A stretch of DNA of 64,000 bases from Microbotryum silenes-acaulis (taxonomy: Eukaryota > Basidiomycota > Microbotryomycetes > Microbotryales > Microbotryaceae). The DNA lies in assembly GCA_003665825.1 (NCBI GenBank), contig QPFY01000015.1, positions 310,001-374,000 of the forward strand. Direction: 5' to 3'. Within the stretch, counting starts at the first letter, position 1; every line of letters begins with the position of its first letter. Below are positions 1 to 11,939 of this stretch, piece by piece. The position numbers were made by a program, and so were the translations under genes. The notes under the pieces were generated by a model. It saw only the letters and a program-made list of their open reading frames with translations. It did no database searches and had not been told where the DNA came from.

Positions 1-284
1 CGACTCGAGTGATTTTTGACGGTCCGTCTCGACCACACGACTGCTTGCTTCTCCTGTAGGACCATACGACCTCGCGCTCCGACTCGAAGGCTCGAAGCTC
101 TTTGTACGAATCCGCCACACCCTACCTGAGGCCCGAGGCCTGAGCCCAGACTACCGCGCAGTGCCGTCTTTCGCACCCGGCTCGCACCTCCGCTAGTCTC
201 TCCAAGCGACATCAGCTCGGCGCCGTTCATCAGCCCTTCGAACCCGCCTTGGCCGCCGTGTACGACTCGACCCGACGATCTACA

Positions 285-2711
285 ATGGCCATGTCGACCT
301 ACCCAGCGCTTGCCCACCACCACCACCATTACCAGTCGGCGCAGCAGCAAATGCATGACGCTCAAAGTCGAGGAACAGCAGCGGCATCAGCTCACTCGAA
401 CTCGTCGGCGGCTCTCGATCTCGATCTGTCGAATCTGTCGCTGCAAGATGCGCCTCATCGCCACCAGCAGCATCAACACCAGCACCACCAGCACCACCCA
501 CACCCTGCACTGCACAACTTGCACCAGCAGCATTTCAAATCGAGATCCGGTTTCGAGGAGCCTTCACATCAAGCACCGCAGAGTCAGCGCGCAGCTCGAT
601 CGCATCCGAATGACTTCGTTCATCCTTTGCATGCTGGTCGGTCATCTCAGCCGACGCTCTTCCAGCCCCAGCCGTTCGGCGCCTCGAATGCACCGCCGGA
701 TCATCCTCTCCATGCCACGACTAAGCTCGATACACCGAGGAGAAGGGGTGTGGTCAAATTCTTCAGTCAGTTCCCGTCCTCTTGCTTGCAGCATTGCCGC
801 CCCGGGAGCCGCCACCGCTTTTTCTCGGGCGCCTCCTCGTCGTCGTCGGCCTTAGTCATGCATTCCTGGCCCCGCCGCGCTTCGGTCCCGCGCGCAAACG
901 CGCCCTGCCGTTCGCTCACTGTCCGAGCGCGGGTTCAACCGAAGCCCTTCGGCGCCGGGGTGCCCTTCTGGCTGCTGGCAGAGGGGTGGATGATGTCATG
1001 GAAGGTGCGGGCCCGCCCTCTCCGTCGTTCATCGCACCTGGGCAGCCTCGGCCTCCATACATGACGTGGCGTTCGCAGTCGAAAAAACGAGATGATGTAC
1101 TGAACTCACACCTTACTCCTACTCTCCCCCGCGACCACTTTTGGAAATTTCTGCTATTTTCCGACACCCGATCCTATTTTTCTTTCCTTCTCGCCTTCGA
1201 CCCACTGCTTCGGCTACCGTTCCTTGCATCGCATGTTTCCTCTTTCTCTTTCGGTGAACAGACTCTCTGAAGGGTTTCGGTTTCATCGTCGACAATGATC
1301 CTGCAGCTTTGGGCGGACAAGAGGGTGAGTTAGGCGCCGCCGTGCTCTTTGTCTATGTTCCAAGACGTCAGCGCTTTTCCTGTCCGACACGGAGCATGGC
1401 CACTCACGCGCGACCGAGCCAAATCGAGGAAGAGGAACCGACTTGCCCACCAAGAGTCTGCAGTGTGCTAGCCTCTAGAGATTTCCAGAGTACTAAGCGT
1501 TCTGCTTCTACTTCACATGTTCTAGTGTTCTGTCACTTCTCCGCCATTTCTGGAAAAGGTGGCTTCCGCTCGCTGGCCGAGGTAAGTGCTGCCGGGAGAC
1601 AAGCGCAGCGATTCACTTTGCGGGGGCCTTGGCTGACCTTTGATCTATCACTTCCTCTCGGTTCGTTGCGTCATAGGGCGAAGAAGTTGAATACGAGCTG
1701 GTTCAAGGACCAAAAGGCTTCCAAGCCACGAATTTGACCGGGCCTCAAGGTGAGTCATGCGGATTGTTTGCCATCTGCGTCTCGAGCTCGATCTGAACCA
1801 AGTCATTTCTTGATTCGACAGGACGCACCGTTGTGGGAGACCCGAAAGCACGCATGACCAAACCTCCGCCCTACATGCCATTTGCGATGCCTCAATTCCT
1901 GTCGACGGACCCATATGCGCCGCAGGGAGGCGTTTTCGCGGCGGCCGGGTCCCCGTACAACCTCGTCTATGTTCCCGCATCGGTTGCCGTTTCTCCGGGG
2001 CAGTTCAATGGATATGGTCACGCTCTTGCACCCGGTCGTGAAGGACGTCATGGAGCTAGTCCGTTCGGGTCCAACTATTCGTTTACGCCTCCGGGGCCCA
2101 TGAACAGGGCCTCGGGTGCTTCTTCGCATACCAATGGTGTGGATTCCTCACGCGGTGGAACTGGAAGCGACTCGGATCATTACTCGTCGTCGTTGTCGGC
2201 ACCCACGAGTTACCCGAGCAGCCGTGGGGGTATCGGCGCTCCGCCCGCTGCCCCGTTTGGCGCCGCTGACTACGGCAAAGATAACGCCCTATTTGACAGG
2301 GACTCGACGCGAGATCAGGGCAGCAACACCGCCAACGGATCCTCGTTCGGCTTCGCGCCCTTCTCGCCCGCCTCCAGCTCCCAGTTGCCGCTCTTCGATG
2401 ATGGCGCACGAAGCGCGCGAGCCTTCGACTCCCACTTAATTCCCTCCCTGGCCCCGGGTTCGTCCTCGAACCGGCCTTCATCGCGAGGCAGTCTCATCTC
2501 TGCGTCGAGCGTCAGCGGCAACGTCGTGAGCTCGCTCATTCCCGCTCCTAGCAACATCTTTGACGCCCTCCGTCCCGCGCCGATCGGCTCGCGTAGTCGC
2601 TCACCAGGCACGAACCACGGGACCCTTTTGGGCAATGGCTCTTTGTCGGGCAACGAGTGGAAATCGTCGCCGGTCCTCTACACCTCAGCGTCTTCCTCGG
2701 GTGAACACTAG
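285..2711 (+). CDS. Cold-shock-domain protein with His/Gln-rich N-terminus
   Basis: Predicted 520-aa protein from five exons: 285-765, 1262-1324, 1526-1581, 1677-1749 and 1822-2711. Joining them gives one cold-shock domain at about residues 152-225. The RNP1-like motif KGFGFI sits at the exon 1/2 junction, followed by VFCHFSAISGKGGF and VEYELVQGPKGFQATNLTGP. Cold-shock domains are OB folds that bind single-stranded RNA or DNA, so a cytoplasmic mRNA-binding role is inferred. The first ~150 residues hold runs of His and Gln (HHHHH near the start, then HQHQHQHH). The last ~290 are Ser/Gly/Pro-rich with no fold I recognise. The start is the first in-frame ATG (ACAATGGCCATG). The domain is sure; the biological role is not. 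Confidence 0.87.
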
Positions 2712-3960
2712 GCGGAACCTGTTCTTCATGCCGAAGCGTCATCACTCTTCTGCATGGACTACCTCATCTCCCCGCTCCCCTCGTCGCATTGTCATATCCA
2801 TATACATACAATTTCGACCCCGTCCACCTGCATCGCCCCGTTTCTTCAAGCTCCTTGTCGTCGTCATCGCCGTCTTCTCTATCTTCGTCGTCCTCGTTCT
2901 CCGCAAGTTTTCGTACATCGTCGTGCTTATTTCCGACCTCATCCGCATTATGTGACCTCAGCAATCGCCCATTCGGTCCATGTGGCAAATTCATCAGTCC
3001 CTTGTCTGTTCTTGCTTTGCGATAGTTATCCGTCCCTCAAGCTTGACAGATCGCACGCATGCCACCCCCACCCTTGGAACACCCCATCCGGCGCAGTCGA
3101 TTCTCCAAGGCTCCTCGTGACATTCTACGGGACGTGTTGACCATAAATCCGGCATCCGCGTGCTAGTGAGCGCACTGCACTGCATATGATGTCTGCTATT
3201 CGTCTGCACCATCTTCACGTCCACCTCCGAACACCGGCCCCGCGCGCTTTAACCTCCCCTCCAAATCCGTCCTCCGCATCACAGCAATTTAGGGGTTTCG
3301 CTCCATCTGTGCCGGTTCCTTTCATCTCCCATCGTATCCCTGTGTCCGCGTTTCTGTCTGTGTGTGTCTCCCTTCTGCTCAGTCCCTTGGCATCTGTTCT
3401 TTACGACCCCCGTCCACGTTTTTTATTCCCTTCTTGCTTTATCATCCTTTTTGCAAGAGGGAACAAGAGGCAACGACATATATTATTTTGCTCTCCGTCG
3501 TAGTATCATGTTTGCCGAATGTCAGTCACGTCCTTGTTGGGCTACCTAGGTACCTGCTATCGTATATCTCAAAGAAGGATGTGTCGGCCATCGAAGGCTC
3601 CCGAATCCCCGAGGGGGATAAGCCTCAACAGTGAACCCTAAAGGTAGCTCGGCCAATGGATCTATCAACCCAGACAGTCTGAAAATGCGATCAAAGATTA
3701 TGAGAAGAACCAAACATGCTATTATAAATAGCTACCTATCTTTGACAACGAGCTACTGGCATGCCTGCGAGTCCTGGCCACGAGGCGACGATTATCTTCG
3801 GACTATCTCGAGTACTTATAGATCGGTCGGTCCGTCGTTGCTCTGAGTTGCGCTAGAAACACGCCGCCGGCATATAGCCGCGTGGAGTCGCGCGACACCT
3901 TCGCTCGCTCCGCAGCCCGTCGATGATCCCGACCTTATTCCCCACACGATCGCACTCGCC
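2712..3960. other. Intergenic: 3' UTR of CSD gene and promoter of phosphoesterase gene
   Basis: About 1.25 kb without a convincing gene. The left part is pyrimidine-rich and reads like a long 3' untranslated region. The right part leads into the next gene on the same strand and contains a TATA-like box (see separate entry). The open frames here have no recognisable domain and no splice logic. Confidence 0.6.
3723..3730 (+). promoter_or_regulatory. TATA-like box upstream of the phosphoesterase gene
   Basis: TATAAATA lies about 230 bp upstream of the ATG at 3961 in otherwise mixed sequence. The match is exact, but use as a promoter element is inference. Confidence 0.35.
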
Positions 3961-6312
3961 ATGCAGCAAGTCGGGTCAGGGTTCTTCGAGAGGCGTAAGC
4001 CGGGTCGCCTTCGCTCTGCTACCTCGAGCGACGACCCTGCTCTTGCTCCTGCTGCAGGGTACGAGTCGTCCCTGAAACGCCATCGAGTCGTAGTCCTCGA
4101 CGAGCCCGTTGCGTCCACGTCGACCTCAACCTCCGCAACTCAAGCGGAAGCGCGCTCCAGCGCCACGCCTTCGCGACGACGGCGACGACGCGGCGAGGAC
4201 CCTCTGCAACCGAACCGAATAGAGCGAGGGCACGGACAAGACCCGGACATGCATCGATTCATCTCACCGCTGTCGCACTTGGTTCGTTCGCGCCCACTCT
4301 TTGACATTCTTCGGTCGCCCGAAGCGTGGGGCCTCAATAATGGGCCTTCTTATACAACAATGCGCTGGCGCGAGCGCCCGAATCTTGATCTCGCAACCTC
4401 GCGCTCGTCCCGGAGGTCGTCGCTCATGCTGGGGTTCAAGAGGTCGATGGGGCGACCACGTACCTCGGCTTTACTGCTGCTATTGCTCATGGCTTTCGGG
4501 ATATGGATTTACTCGGTCCGCGACTGGCTCGTGATGGTGCGGTTCAAGGCGCGAGATGCAGCTTACGAGAAAGAGCTAGTGTGGACCTGTCGCTTGAGGA
4601 AGGAGCCGATGCTGTTTATTCGGGCCGAGGATCAAGTCGCCGTGGTGTGGGAATCGAATTGCGACAGGCCAGCGATACTCGCCTGGTCACCGCAACCCCT
4701 TTTGGACGGCACCAAAATCGGCCAATCGAGAATGGGGGACCTAAAGGGGCGCCGGGCGGGCACGTCACTCGAAGGATGGTCGACGGCCGCCGTAGAGGTG
4801 ACACAGGTCGGATCGGGTAGATACGTCTATTCCAGTATTGTGCGACCACTTCTGAGTGGTCGTAGGTACAACTATCGCGTCGGGTGGGTCAAACCTCGGG
4901 CTGCTGGTACCGAGAACCCGAACCTCGAGCAACCGACCAAGTTCAAGAAGGTGCTGGCCAGCTACTCCTTCGATTGGACCGGACCCGCTGTCATTCCCCA
5001 TTTGGACTTGGAGTCTGCAGATTCGAACGCGACGAATACGACTGGCCACCTGATCCCTTCGCAGCCCACCTCATTCCATATCGGTGCGCTCGCTGACAAC
5101 CAGTACAACGTCCGAACTTTCCACCGCGTGCTCCTCAAGATGCTCGCCTACTCGCGTCGACTCCCCTCCAACTCTCCTAGCCCTCCATTGCTTATTCACG
5201 CCGGCGATCAGGTGCAAAACCCCCACAATCTTGCGCAGTGGCAGACCGACTTTTGGGACGCCATGACCTCGATGCTCCCTATAAGACTCGGACAAACGAC
5301 ACCAATCGTTCAAGCTCGGGGCAATCATGATTGGGACAGGACGGGGGCGAATGTCTACGTCGGCGGTTCGCCCCCTCGATCGGACTGGCTTACTGAGCGT
5401 CGAGAGGAACCCGTGGCGAACCATCCCGGCACGTACTTTGCCTATTCGCCCCATCAACGATGTCGCATTCTCGTTTTGGACTCGAACTTGGACTCGGCCC
5501 TGCAGGTCGAGCAGGAGCTTTGGCTCAAATGGGAACTTGCGAGACCCGAATGGACGAAGTCGACAATCAGGATCGTGGTTGTGCACGTGTCGCCTTTCCT
5601 CGAGTTCTGGGACACTGAGGCCTGGACCAATGGGAAGGAGAGCCACTGGTGAGTGGTTTACTCGCAGGCGGTTTCGGCATTTTTGGATCCCAAAGCTGAC
5701 TACGAGCTCTTAAACGCTGCATTGCTTCGACAAAGGTCCGTTTACGTTCGTCATCGACTAGCACCCCTCTGGGCTGAGCACGGAGCGAACTTGGTCATGT
5801 CCGGTCACCAACACGCCTACTCGCGCGGATTTCTGCCTCACTCGCTGCACCGCTCCTATTCGAGCGTCGACGGCTCGGCGTCCCTGGACGTCCTCTCGAA
5901 AGCAATCGTTTCCGAGCGAGGATGGGAAAAGATCGCGAAAGGCGGCGTGATTGAAGAACCGGGGACGGTGTACACCATCTTTGGAGGCGCTGGCGGGACG
6001 TTAGACCAAGATCGCGTCGAGGATTGGGGCTTTTACGATCGCTCGATTAAGGGGCAGCATCATTTCGCTTGGCTCGGATTGGGTTTCGCCGGAGTAGGCG
6101 TTGACGATTCGGTGATGGGTGAGGTGAGGATGGGCGACGACGACGCGTTGGGCGAGGCCGGGTCCAAGAAGGTGTATAGGACTATTGGAGGGACGGCGTG
6201 TAGCAATGGGACGATTGAGGTGATGGATGTGCTCGAGTGGAGGGCGATCGGGTTGAACGAGAAGGTTTTGGATGCGTTCCGAATCGAGAGTTTTGGGTGC
6301 GCTGAACGGTGA
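3961..6312 (+). CDS. Membrane-anchored calcineurin-like metallophosphoesterase
   Basis: Predicted 754-aa protein from exons 3961-5648 and 5736-6312. After a basic, disordered N-terminus, a single hydrophobic segment (LLLLLLMAFGIWIY, about residues 168-190) predicts a type II membrane protein with a lumenal or extracellular catalytic domain. Metallophosphoesterase motifs appear in order: ALADNQ (~379), HAGDQVQ (~415), ARGNHDW (~454), VVHVSPF (~542) and MSGHQHAYSRG (~587). These supply the Asp, Asn and His metal ligands of the purple-acid-phosphatase/calcineurin fold. An in-frame TGA at 5650-5652 lies inside an 87-nt intron (GTGAGT...AAAG). Removing it restores HWSVYVRHRLAPLW, the usual stretch before GHxH. 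The substrate is unknown. Confidence 0.87.
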
Positions 6313-7061
6313 GGCAAACGGTGGGGTGGAGACCGACATTCGTGAAGCCAAGCGTATGGTGACAATTCAGTAATGTTGTTGTAATTTTTAAATATCTGAG
6401 CGATCAAAACTTCGAATGTAACATAGACCCCGGCGTTGGCGACCCCGACTGCACGTGGCGCCAACCTTTCGGCATCGGATGCCTCCTGTTTCTTTTGGGG
6501 CGGGCCCGAGCGAGACCGCCGTGTGTGCGGGATGCACAAGATGCACCTCTTTGGCTTTGCATAAGGACGTAATTACAATCGCTTTTAAATGGTATAGATG
6601 GTACGTCGCTAAGAACCTTGCCGTGACTGTGAATTACTGGCGGGTAAGATCCCCAACTCGGCACTGCATTAGGTTGCTACGTGGCGCACGGGCCACCCCG
6701 GCGTCAAGTCTCAAATTCTCGAACGGGCGCCGGCACGCTCGCGCTGCCCCACCACTTGCTTGTTCCCTCCACACCGCCAACGGACGCGTTCGCTCAGTCG
6801 AACCTGCAGGCCGGACAACCTCTAGCAGCACGACCAAGCATCGCGCGGTGGGTGTGGACTCTCCTCCGACACACCGACGCGACAACTAGTGATTTCCGAA
6901 ATCCGGTACGACGGACCGACTGCCTGGGTGTTGTCATCGGTGGCGGCGGGTACTGCGTAGGGCCGTACCGCGAGGTGCACAAAACCATCGCGGCCAACAC
7001 AAGCTCGAGCCGTTGGGCGCACCTACATCAGTCTCTGTCTCAAGACTGAGAGGTGAGCGAT
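6313..7061. other. Intergenic, 3' UTR and upstream region
   Basis: About 750 bp between two genes on the same strand. No domain-bearing frame, RNA gene or repeat could be supported. The stretch just before 7062 is probably the 5' untranslated leader of the next gene. Confidence 0.5.
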
Positions 7062-10000
7062 ATGTCGTATCAACGCGGTGCAGGCTATGGTAAGTCGCTC
7101 CCTCCCGCTCACTGGCCACCTGCTCGGGTCCGAAGCCGAGTGATCCTTCCCCCTTGTTCTCGCTCGAAACGGCGCGCACTTGCCCTACAACTCGCTGACG
7201 ATCCAGTTATATTGGGCACTCTCCCGAACTATGTCTCTTCTATTTCAGGAGACGATGCGCTACAACAGCCGTCACGCTCCCCTTCGTCGTCCTCATTGTC
7301 GGTGTCACCGTCCGCTTCATCCGGGAACGACCACGCATCCACCTCCCCACCCGAGATCCCAGATCGTTCGCACCGTCGAGCAGCGTCCATTTCCAAACGC
7401 ACGTCGTATTCAAGACCGCCAGGATCCTCTTCCCACCTCCAGCCTTCAACGTCGGCGCTGTCTGCGTCCCCTGAGGCGCCTTCGACGTTGAGGCGCATGC
7501 CCAAGTCGGCCGTGTACAATGATCTAGCTTCGACCGCGCGTGGATTATCGGGCGACCCGCCTCAGACAAGCGATTCAACCGCTTCGTCACAGATCTCCAC
7601 GCCCAAATTCGGTGCGCCAAGGGAGTACCAACCCGACTCTCCGCTTACACCTACCATGGCCTCGCAAACCTTGCCAAGTGGGGCCTCTGGCGCCTCGCAC
7701 AGAGACCGAGACCGAACACCGTTTGCGACTCCGGATCGCTCAATATACGCAAACCCTTCCGCCTCAACAGACATATCAGCAATTTCTCGATCTCGAGAAG
7801 CCTCGGTATCTTCGGACTCCTCCCTGAAAACCGGAACGACGCCGAAACCACTGCACGAGCCTCCAATCCTTATGCCGAATAGCATTCTCGAGACGGCCGG
7901 CTCTAGATCCCACCTATCTTATCCAACCGTCCATTCGAGCGGGTCAAGCCTCGTCTCGGAGTCCTACGACGACAAGAGTGACGCCGACTCGGCCGAATCC
8001 TATGGGTGGTCCGGTCTCGACGATCCGACGCTGCAGCACGAACCGACAAAGTCGCCATTGTTCGGCGAGGAGGCGAGTGGAAGTGGCTATACTAACTCGG
8101 TGCTGATGGGAGGGGTGACCACAGCCCTTCTGAGAACGCCATCTCCTCCGGCATCTCAAAGCGGTGTGCGTCGAACTAGGAGCATCTCGAAGTCGGACGC
8201 CGTCGACGGGGATCCGGCGGCGTGGTGGACGTCACCTGGCTCCGGCAAAAGATTGAGCTTGATGAGTCTCAAAGCCACCGACCTCGAAGCAGTCATAACC
8301 GAGACTCCTGCAGCTGTGCCGGAGGAAATCGAGAACGGTCAAGCTTTGAACTCCTTCGGGATCGCATACATACCTACCGACAACAGTGAGTCCCCATGAC
8401 CTGACGAGAGAAGCCTGACGCAAGGCTGATAGCTGTGTTTCAAACCAAACTGTAGTTAACTCCGGAGCGAGGCTATCGACTTACGAGCCCCAACGGCCGT
8501 CCAGTGCTCGATCGCGCGCCACGACTCCGGACTATGTGAGGGAACAATCCCCTTCACGGCCGAGCGGGTCTGCGGCAGTTCCCGAGCAAGCCGCGGTTCG
8601 TGTACAAAATTCCTCCCCGCTCTCCGACCCCAGTCTTGCGCCACCTTTCGTCGAGCGACCACAAGTCACCACAAGGCAACAGCCGCTAAGTTCGAATCGG
8701 TCGGTAGAGCGCCCAGCACTGCTTGGGCCGAAGTCTTCCTCGTCCGGCTCGGACGAATTGGTGATCTCACCCAAGTCCCCGAACCGCCAGCCCTCTCCCT
8801 CGCTTCAACGAGACGCTTCGAGCCAGTCTCTCGGCGAATCCGTGGGTGTGCTCTCACTCGCGTCTCCGACCACCTCGACGATGGTCTATACGAGTCCTCA
8901 AGTCGGCGGCAGCCCCAATTCTCAGACGATCTTCGCGGAGCGCAAAGCCAAAAGGCAGATGTCTGCACCCGCACCTAGACCGCAGAAGAGCCGACATCGC
9001 GCCTCTGCCAGTCTGGTGGGCAAGCACAAATTCGATCACGAGACGAAAACACTGGCGCCTATGAGCACACAAGCCGATGCCGAAACAGCAAGTCCGAGCA
9101 GCGGCCAGGTGTTTGAGCTAGGCGCGGCTGAACGAATTGCTGCCAGACCCACTCTTACGATGCTCAGTCCGGCCGAGCCCCGCTTCTCAGTAGGGAGGGG
9201 TCAGCTCGACGAGCCCCCTATGTCGGCTTCTGACTTTGCCATGTCGTACGGCGAGTTCGACGCGGTAACGCCTTCCACCCGAACTTCGCATGTGCGCTCT
9301 CCAGCAGTAGCCGATGAGCCCATAGATAGGGATCTTGCACCTTCCAGTCCGTCTCAACCCACTGCTGCGACACCACGTCTCGCAACCGTGACTACTCCGA
9401 CCGCGTCGTCGAAACGACCACCGACACGATCCGAAGCCCCGAAGGATGGGATCCAGAACCCTGCCTCGCTTTATTCCCAATTGACAGACACGATCGCTGA
9501 CGCTGCCAATCTTGAGCACGATCTCTCCCTCGTCGAAGTCGGGAGCGCCGCTGCCGGACCCACTTCCTCCGAGCGCGAGCCCCTTCGTTCAGCATCAAGG
9601 CTCCAACTGATCGATCGACCAGGTTCGGTCGCCGGTTTAAGTGATGTCAACAGCGCTCGTGCATCCAGCCCTGGCTTCAGCAGCGAGGATGTATTCCACG
9701 ACGCTACCGCCGAGGACGGTATGATGAGCGATGTGAGACGGAGCTCGACGGGCAGCGATCTTTCGACTGTTCCCGCGCCTGCTTCCATCACGCCCGTCGG
9801 CCTGGGCGGCGTCAAGCTCGATGCCAAAGCTCGGGCAGCCGCTTTTGTGGCTGATCTAAAACGTGCACGAACAGCGGCTTCGGGGTCCTCGAACGGTGAA
9901 CCGCCCGTCCCATCGTCCCCTTTAATGGCCTCGCCGATGACCACGCCCGTCATGACATCCGAGCCACTTGGAATCACGGTATCCTCGACATCGCCGACGA

Positions 10001-11051
10001 CCTACGTGGAGCCGGAGTCGCCCCGTGAGGTCCTGATTCTCGAAGGACACAGCGATTCCGGACCTTCCCAAAGACTCGATGCCAAACCGTCAAGTCCTGC
10101 TCGTGCCTCGCCTGCGAGTGGACCTCCATCTTTCTCGACCGACACGCCCCGGCCGCTGACTCCGCAAGTCTTTGTCGGCGAAGAGTCTTTGTCGTCTCAG
10201 TCCGCCCTTCCGCCTGCTCAACCTCTCGCACCTATTTTCCGGGCCATCTCCATCTCTGATCGAACGCCGCTCGCGCCTAGCACTATCGCGGGACTGCCTG
10301 CTCCTTATGACTCACCACCCCTCGCCGCTCCGGAGCCGCCACCACCGTCCCCTCCTCGGCTCATGCTAAGGCGCAGAAGGCCTTTGCCGCCCTCGCTGCA
10401 GATCATCAACGATCTCCAGCGGACGAGAACGGCTGGTGAGCGTGCGAACCTGTACGCGATGAAGATCCGCGAGCTCAGGAAGGAGACGAGCGGGATTGCG
10501 ACATGGGTCGGCTTCATTCAGCATGGAGTTCACGAGCGTCAGTTACATTAGCTATCTGTTGACGGTACTGGCCCTTCAGTTCACTGATTAAACATAGTCA
10601 TTCAATATAGGCATGAGCGCCCAAACGGTCTCACAGCTACCTCGGCACTCTCGTGATGAGGGATCCTCAGCCAGCTTCCCTACTCGACCTGATGCGACGT
10701 GCGCCAGGGAATTGCCTCCGGGATCTTTCACTCGTCAAGACCTCGTCCCGACGGTACCATTCCCTGGAGTTTTGGGAGCTATTCATCACTCGCCTTCTTC
10801 GAGTCTTCCAGGGATGTCGTCCCCGAGCTTATCGAGTTCGACGGCACGGTTCTCCACATCTCAACTGTTATCGAGCACGAGTCTCTCGATGCGACCTGCG
10901 AGTGCGATCAAAGACAAGGCGTCTTTTTTCACCTCGTTAGGACGAAGGGGTTCGAGGCGGGAATCGGCTTCCGCCGCCGTTCCAACTTCCTCTACTTCCG
11001 TAGCACCACCCCCGCGACGCTTGAGTGTATCGGCTCCTTTCAACGCCGGCC

Positions 11052-11084
<33 letters not shown>

Positions 11085-11542
11085 CTTTGACAAGCGCGGT
11101 TCCTTTCAGTTCGGTGAGGGCTGCGGGCGCGGTGGTCGGTCCGAGACCCATTGGGGGAGCAAGTTCTCTTCATCCTGGACCCAATGGAGGGGTCACGACC
11201 AGCTCAGCCCCAATCCCCGTCTCTGCCGCGAGTCCAGTACCATCAATTTCCTCCAACGTAGCGAGCAAGACCTCCCACGAGTCCTTGAATGGCACGACAA
11301 ATCGGACATCCTTCATCAACGTCAGTGGGCAGTCCGCCGTATCGGAGGCAATGGACGCTCGAACCGAATTGCTCGGAGAAGAACGCGAAGAAGAGGACGA
11401 CGAAGAGACGAAGGAAAAGATCCAGAGATTGGTCGACATCTTGCCCTATGCGCGGCCCGAACAGATCCGCAATGCATTGAGAAGGGCGAATGGGGATGAT
11501 GTCTTGGCGATTAGTATCTTCTTGAGTGATGATCAGGAGTGA
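7062..11542 (+). CDS. Large Ser/Pro-rich protein with C-terminal CUE/UBA-like domain
   Basis: Predicted 1392-aa protein from exons 7062-7089, 7249-8385, 8456-10537 and 10611-11542. Nearly all of it is low-complexity Ser/Thr/Pro/Ala sequence typical of disordered regulatory proteins. Two parts look structured. One is a short charged helix across the exon 3/4 junction (ERANLYAMKIRELRKE then TWVGFIQHGVHER). The other is the C-terminus: after an acidic EEEDDEETKEK segment comes IQRLVDILPYARPEQIRNAL and a D-V-L-A-I-S-I-F-L tail, which fits the three-helix CUE/UBA fold that binds ubiquitin. A run of ten Thr is encoded by a trinucleotide repeat. I do not recognise an orthologue. A ubiquitin-linked adaptor role is inference. 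Confidence 0.72.
11054..11083 (+). repeat. (ACG)10 trinucleotide microsatellite
   Basis: Ten uninterrupted ACG codons give a Thr10 run inside the last exon of the CUE-domain gene. Being a 3-nt unit, length changes keep the frame. Confidence 0.95.
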
Positions 11543-11939
11543 GCAACTGGCGGCATTGTGGCTTTGAGTTGAAGCGGAGACATGAAGTTATTGGTGCTCG
11601 TACTTCCTTTCTTGTTGTAGATTTTACAATGGTGAAGATTTATTTTCTTATCCCGTTCACCTCTCTGGGCGATGTCAATGCGGTAGAGCACGCCCGTATT
11701 CCTTTGGCACTCGCCACCCAGGGTGCCTCAGCCGCACGTGAACCACAGGCAAATGCCATTGCAGAATCCCCAATACAGATACGTTAGTCATGTTTTTTTT
11801 TAAATGAATGAGGATAAATCTAGAAGCCAGCCCATATCGTGAACCCCAGATGGAAGAGTAGAATGTTACCAAAAGCCCGATCGCAGACATGAGAAAGCAC
11901 CACGACCAAGAAGAAACGCGACCCCCGCCACGGTGCCGA

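Noticed and set aside
5650..5652. In-frame TGA in the metallophosphoesterase, possible readthrough or selenocysteine codon
   Set aside because: The stop lies in an 87-nt intron (5649-5735) with a GTGAGT donor, a CTGAC branch-like site and an AAAG acceptor. Splicing restores the conserved HW...LAPLW sequence before GHQH.
10699..11499. 266-codon alternative plus-strand frame overlapping the last exon of the CUE-domain gene
   Set aside because: The other frame continues the Ser-rich protein with correct splice phase and ends in a CUE-like domain. The poly-Asp run of the alternative frame is just the ACG repeat read out of phase.
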